DNA of 6,485 bases from Candidatus Latescibacterota bacterium (GTDB lineage: Bacteria; Latescibacterota; UBA2968; UBA8231): NCBI GenBank assembly GCA_003529325.1, contig DPVW01000448.1, positions 11,391-17,875 of the forward strand. The letters are read 5' to 3'. Under the pieces are notes generated by a model. The model made no database searches, was not told the DNA's origin, and saw only the letters and a list, made by a program, of their open reading frames with translations. Below, one piece after another: positions 5,925 through 6,485 of this stretch (the first letter of the stretch is position 1; every line of letters begins with the position of its first letter). The position numbers and the translations under genes are program-made.

Positions 5925-5972
5925 AGGAGGAAATATATGAACCCCGTTGCCGGACCCGCGAGTACCTCGTAA
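5925..5972 (+). promoter_or_regulatory. Perfect Shine-Dalgarno and ATG opening an 11-codon dead-end frame
   Basis: AGGAGG at 5925-5930 lies 6 bases before ATG 5937-5939, the best translation start in the window. The frame reads MNPVAGPASTS and stops at TAA 5970-5972. The EamA transporter frame overlaps it and continues one register away. Either this is the original transporter start, broken by a one-base insertion or two-base deletion, or it is a short leader peptide. Confidence 0.6.
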
Positions 5973-6485
5973 ACTCTCCGTCCACTTGAAGTTGCGGGGA
6001 CCTGACTTGCTCTTGTTGCTGTGGGCGGCCTGCCTGTCCTTCGGTTTCGGCCAGTTGTTCAAATGGTCACAGCGACGCGGTTGCCACGCGCCCACTGTTG
6101 TCAGTAGCAATTACCTGGCAATGGCCTCCGTATTGGCCGCTTGGCACGTGTGGACTGGGAACGACTTCGCCGTCACCGCGTCGCTCATGGTGGGTGGTGC
6201 CATGGGGGTTTCCTTCATCGTTGCCATGCTGGTCATGACGGCAGCGCTGGAGCGCGCACCCGTGGTCTTGGTGCTCACCTGCTTTCGCCTGTCGATCCTG
6301 GCCCCCATCGTCGTTTCCGTATGGTTGTGGGGCGAGTCCCTGTCGGTATCACAGGCTGCCGGAATCTGTCTGGCTCTCCTCGCCCTGGCGCTGATCACCT
6401 CGTCGCGAGCCTCGGTGGGTGGCAGCCCGGTCGGTCACAGCCTGAGCACCGTCGCCGCCGTGTTCACGGGGGTCGCCGTATTCGG
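5941..6485 (+). CDS. EamA-domain (DMT superfamily) transporter, N-terminal half, 5' frameshift, cut by right edge
   Basis: The frame is open from 5941 (after TGA 5938-5940) to the window end without a stop. It encodes a strongly hydrophobic protein with about five membrane segments: LLLLLWAACLSFGFGQLF (from about 6007), YLAMASVLAAW (6112), SLMVGGAMGVSFIVAMLVM (6181), then LVLTCFRLSILAPIVVSVWL and AAGICLALLALALI (ending near 6396). The run RLSILAPIVVSVWLWGESLS, followed by Q..GI.L...AL, is the hallmark end of an EamA domain. A second EamA domain would be expected beyond the edge. DMT transporters export or import small metabolites in the inner membrane; the substrate is unpredictable. The in-frame start is a problem: only TTG codons (5947, 5986, 5992, 6007) precede the first segment, while the excellent Shine-Dalgarno/ATG at 5925-5939 is one register off. 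It may be a pseudogene, or the frameshift may be a sequencing error. Confidence 0.75.

Noticed and set aside
6111..6398. 95-codon minus-strand frame
   Set aside because: It is antisense to the EamA domain, which has clear membrane segments and family motifs. The minus translation is low-complexity and Thr/Ala/Arg-rich.
1..6485. CRISPR array, tRNA/rRNA genes, insertion-sequence ends or a novel defence system
   Set aside because: Reading both strands showed no spaced direct repeats, no tRNA-like or rRNA sequence, no transposase and no terminal inverted repeats. The odd segments are explained as relics of ordinary genes.

Overview
The window is GC-rich bacterial DNA. It carries a compact set of intact genes, two patches of decaying genes, and one gene cut off at each edge. 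The host is probably a Gram-negative (diderm) bacterium: the window encodes a lipoprotein-type cytochrome c, a membrane protein with a large exported N-terminal domain, and the remains of a YcbB-type L,D-transpeptidase. The ADP-glucose pyrophosphorylase is of the cyanobacterial/plant subtype and sits near a DUF5069 gene. I associate that pairing with lineages such as Planctomycetota, Verrucomicrobiota, Acidobacteriota or Myxococcota, but the window cannot settle the taxon.

Layout: (1) 3-371 (+) is the C-terminal part of a PilZ-domain protein, cut by the left edge, with a perfect 20-bp palindrome inside the coding sequence. (2) 387-3150 (-) is a three-gene run transcribed glgC, then a cytochrome c lipoprotein, then a HupE/UreJ-type membrane protein. 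The last two overlap by ATGA. (3) About 3230-3388 (-) is the detached tail of a histidine-kinase ATPase domain, stranded between the DUF5069 gene and glgC. (4) 3432-3911 (-) is a DUF5069 protein with a very good ribosome binding site. It is divergent across 98 bp from (5) an aldo/keto-reductase-family protein at 4010-4870 (+). (6) 4875-5924 (-) is a fossil region: a MgtE-like magnesium-transporter remnant followed by a YcbB/LdtD-like L,D-transpeptidase remnant, both with frameshifts and internal deletions. (7) 5941-6485 (+) is the first EamA domain of a DMT-family transporter. It runs off the right edge, and its well-placed Shine-Dalgarno/ATG is out of frame with the body.

The intact genes suggest glycogen synthesis (glgC), an exported electron-transfer/metal-related pair (cytochrome c plus HupE-like), c-di-GMP sensing (PilZ) and a redox enzyme. 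No obvious single pathway links them. The most unusual aspect is the concentration of gene remnants: a kinase tail, MgtE, L,D-transpeptidase and a frameshifted EamA start within about 2.8 kb, next to intact genes. I found no convincing CRISPR array, tRNA, rRNA or insertion sequence, and no candidate for a new defence or mobile system.
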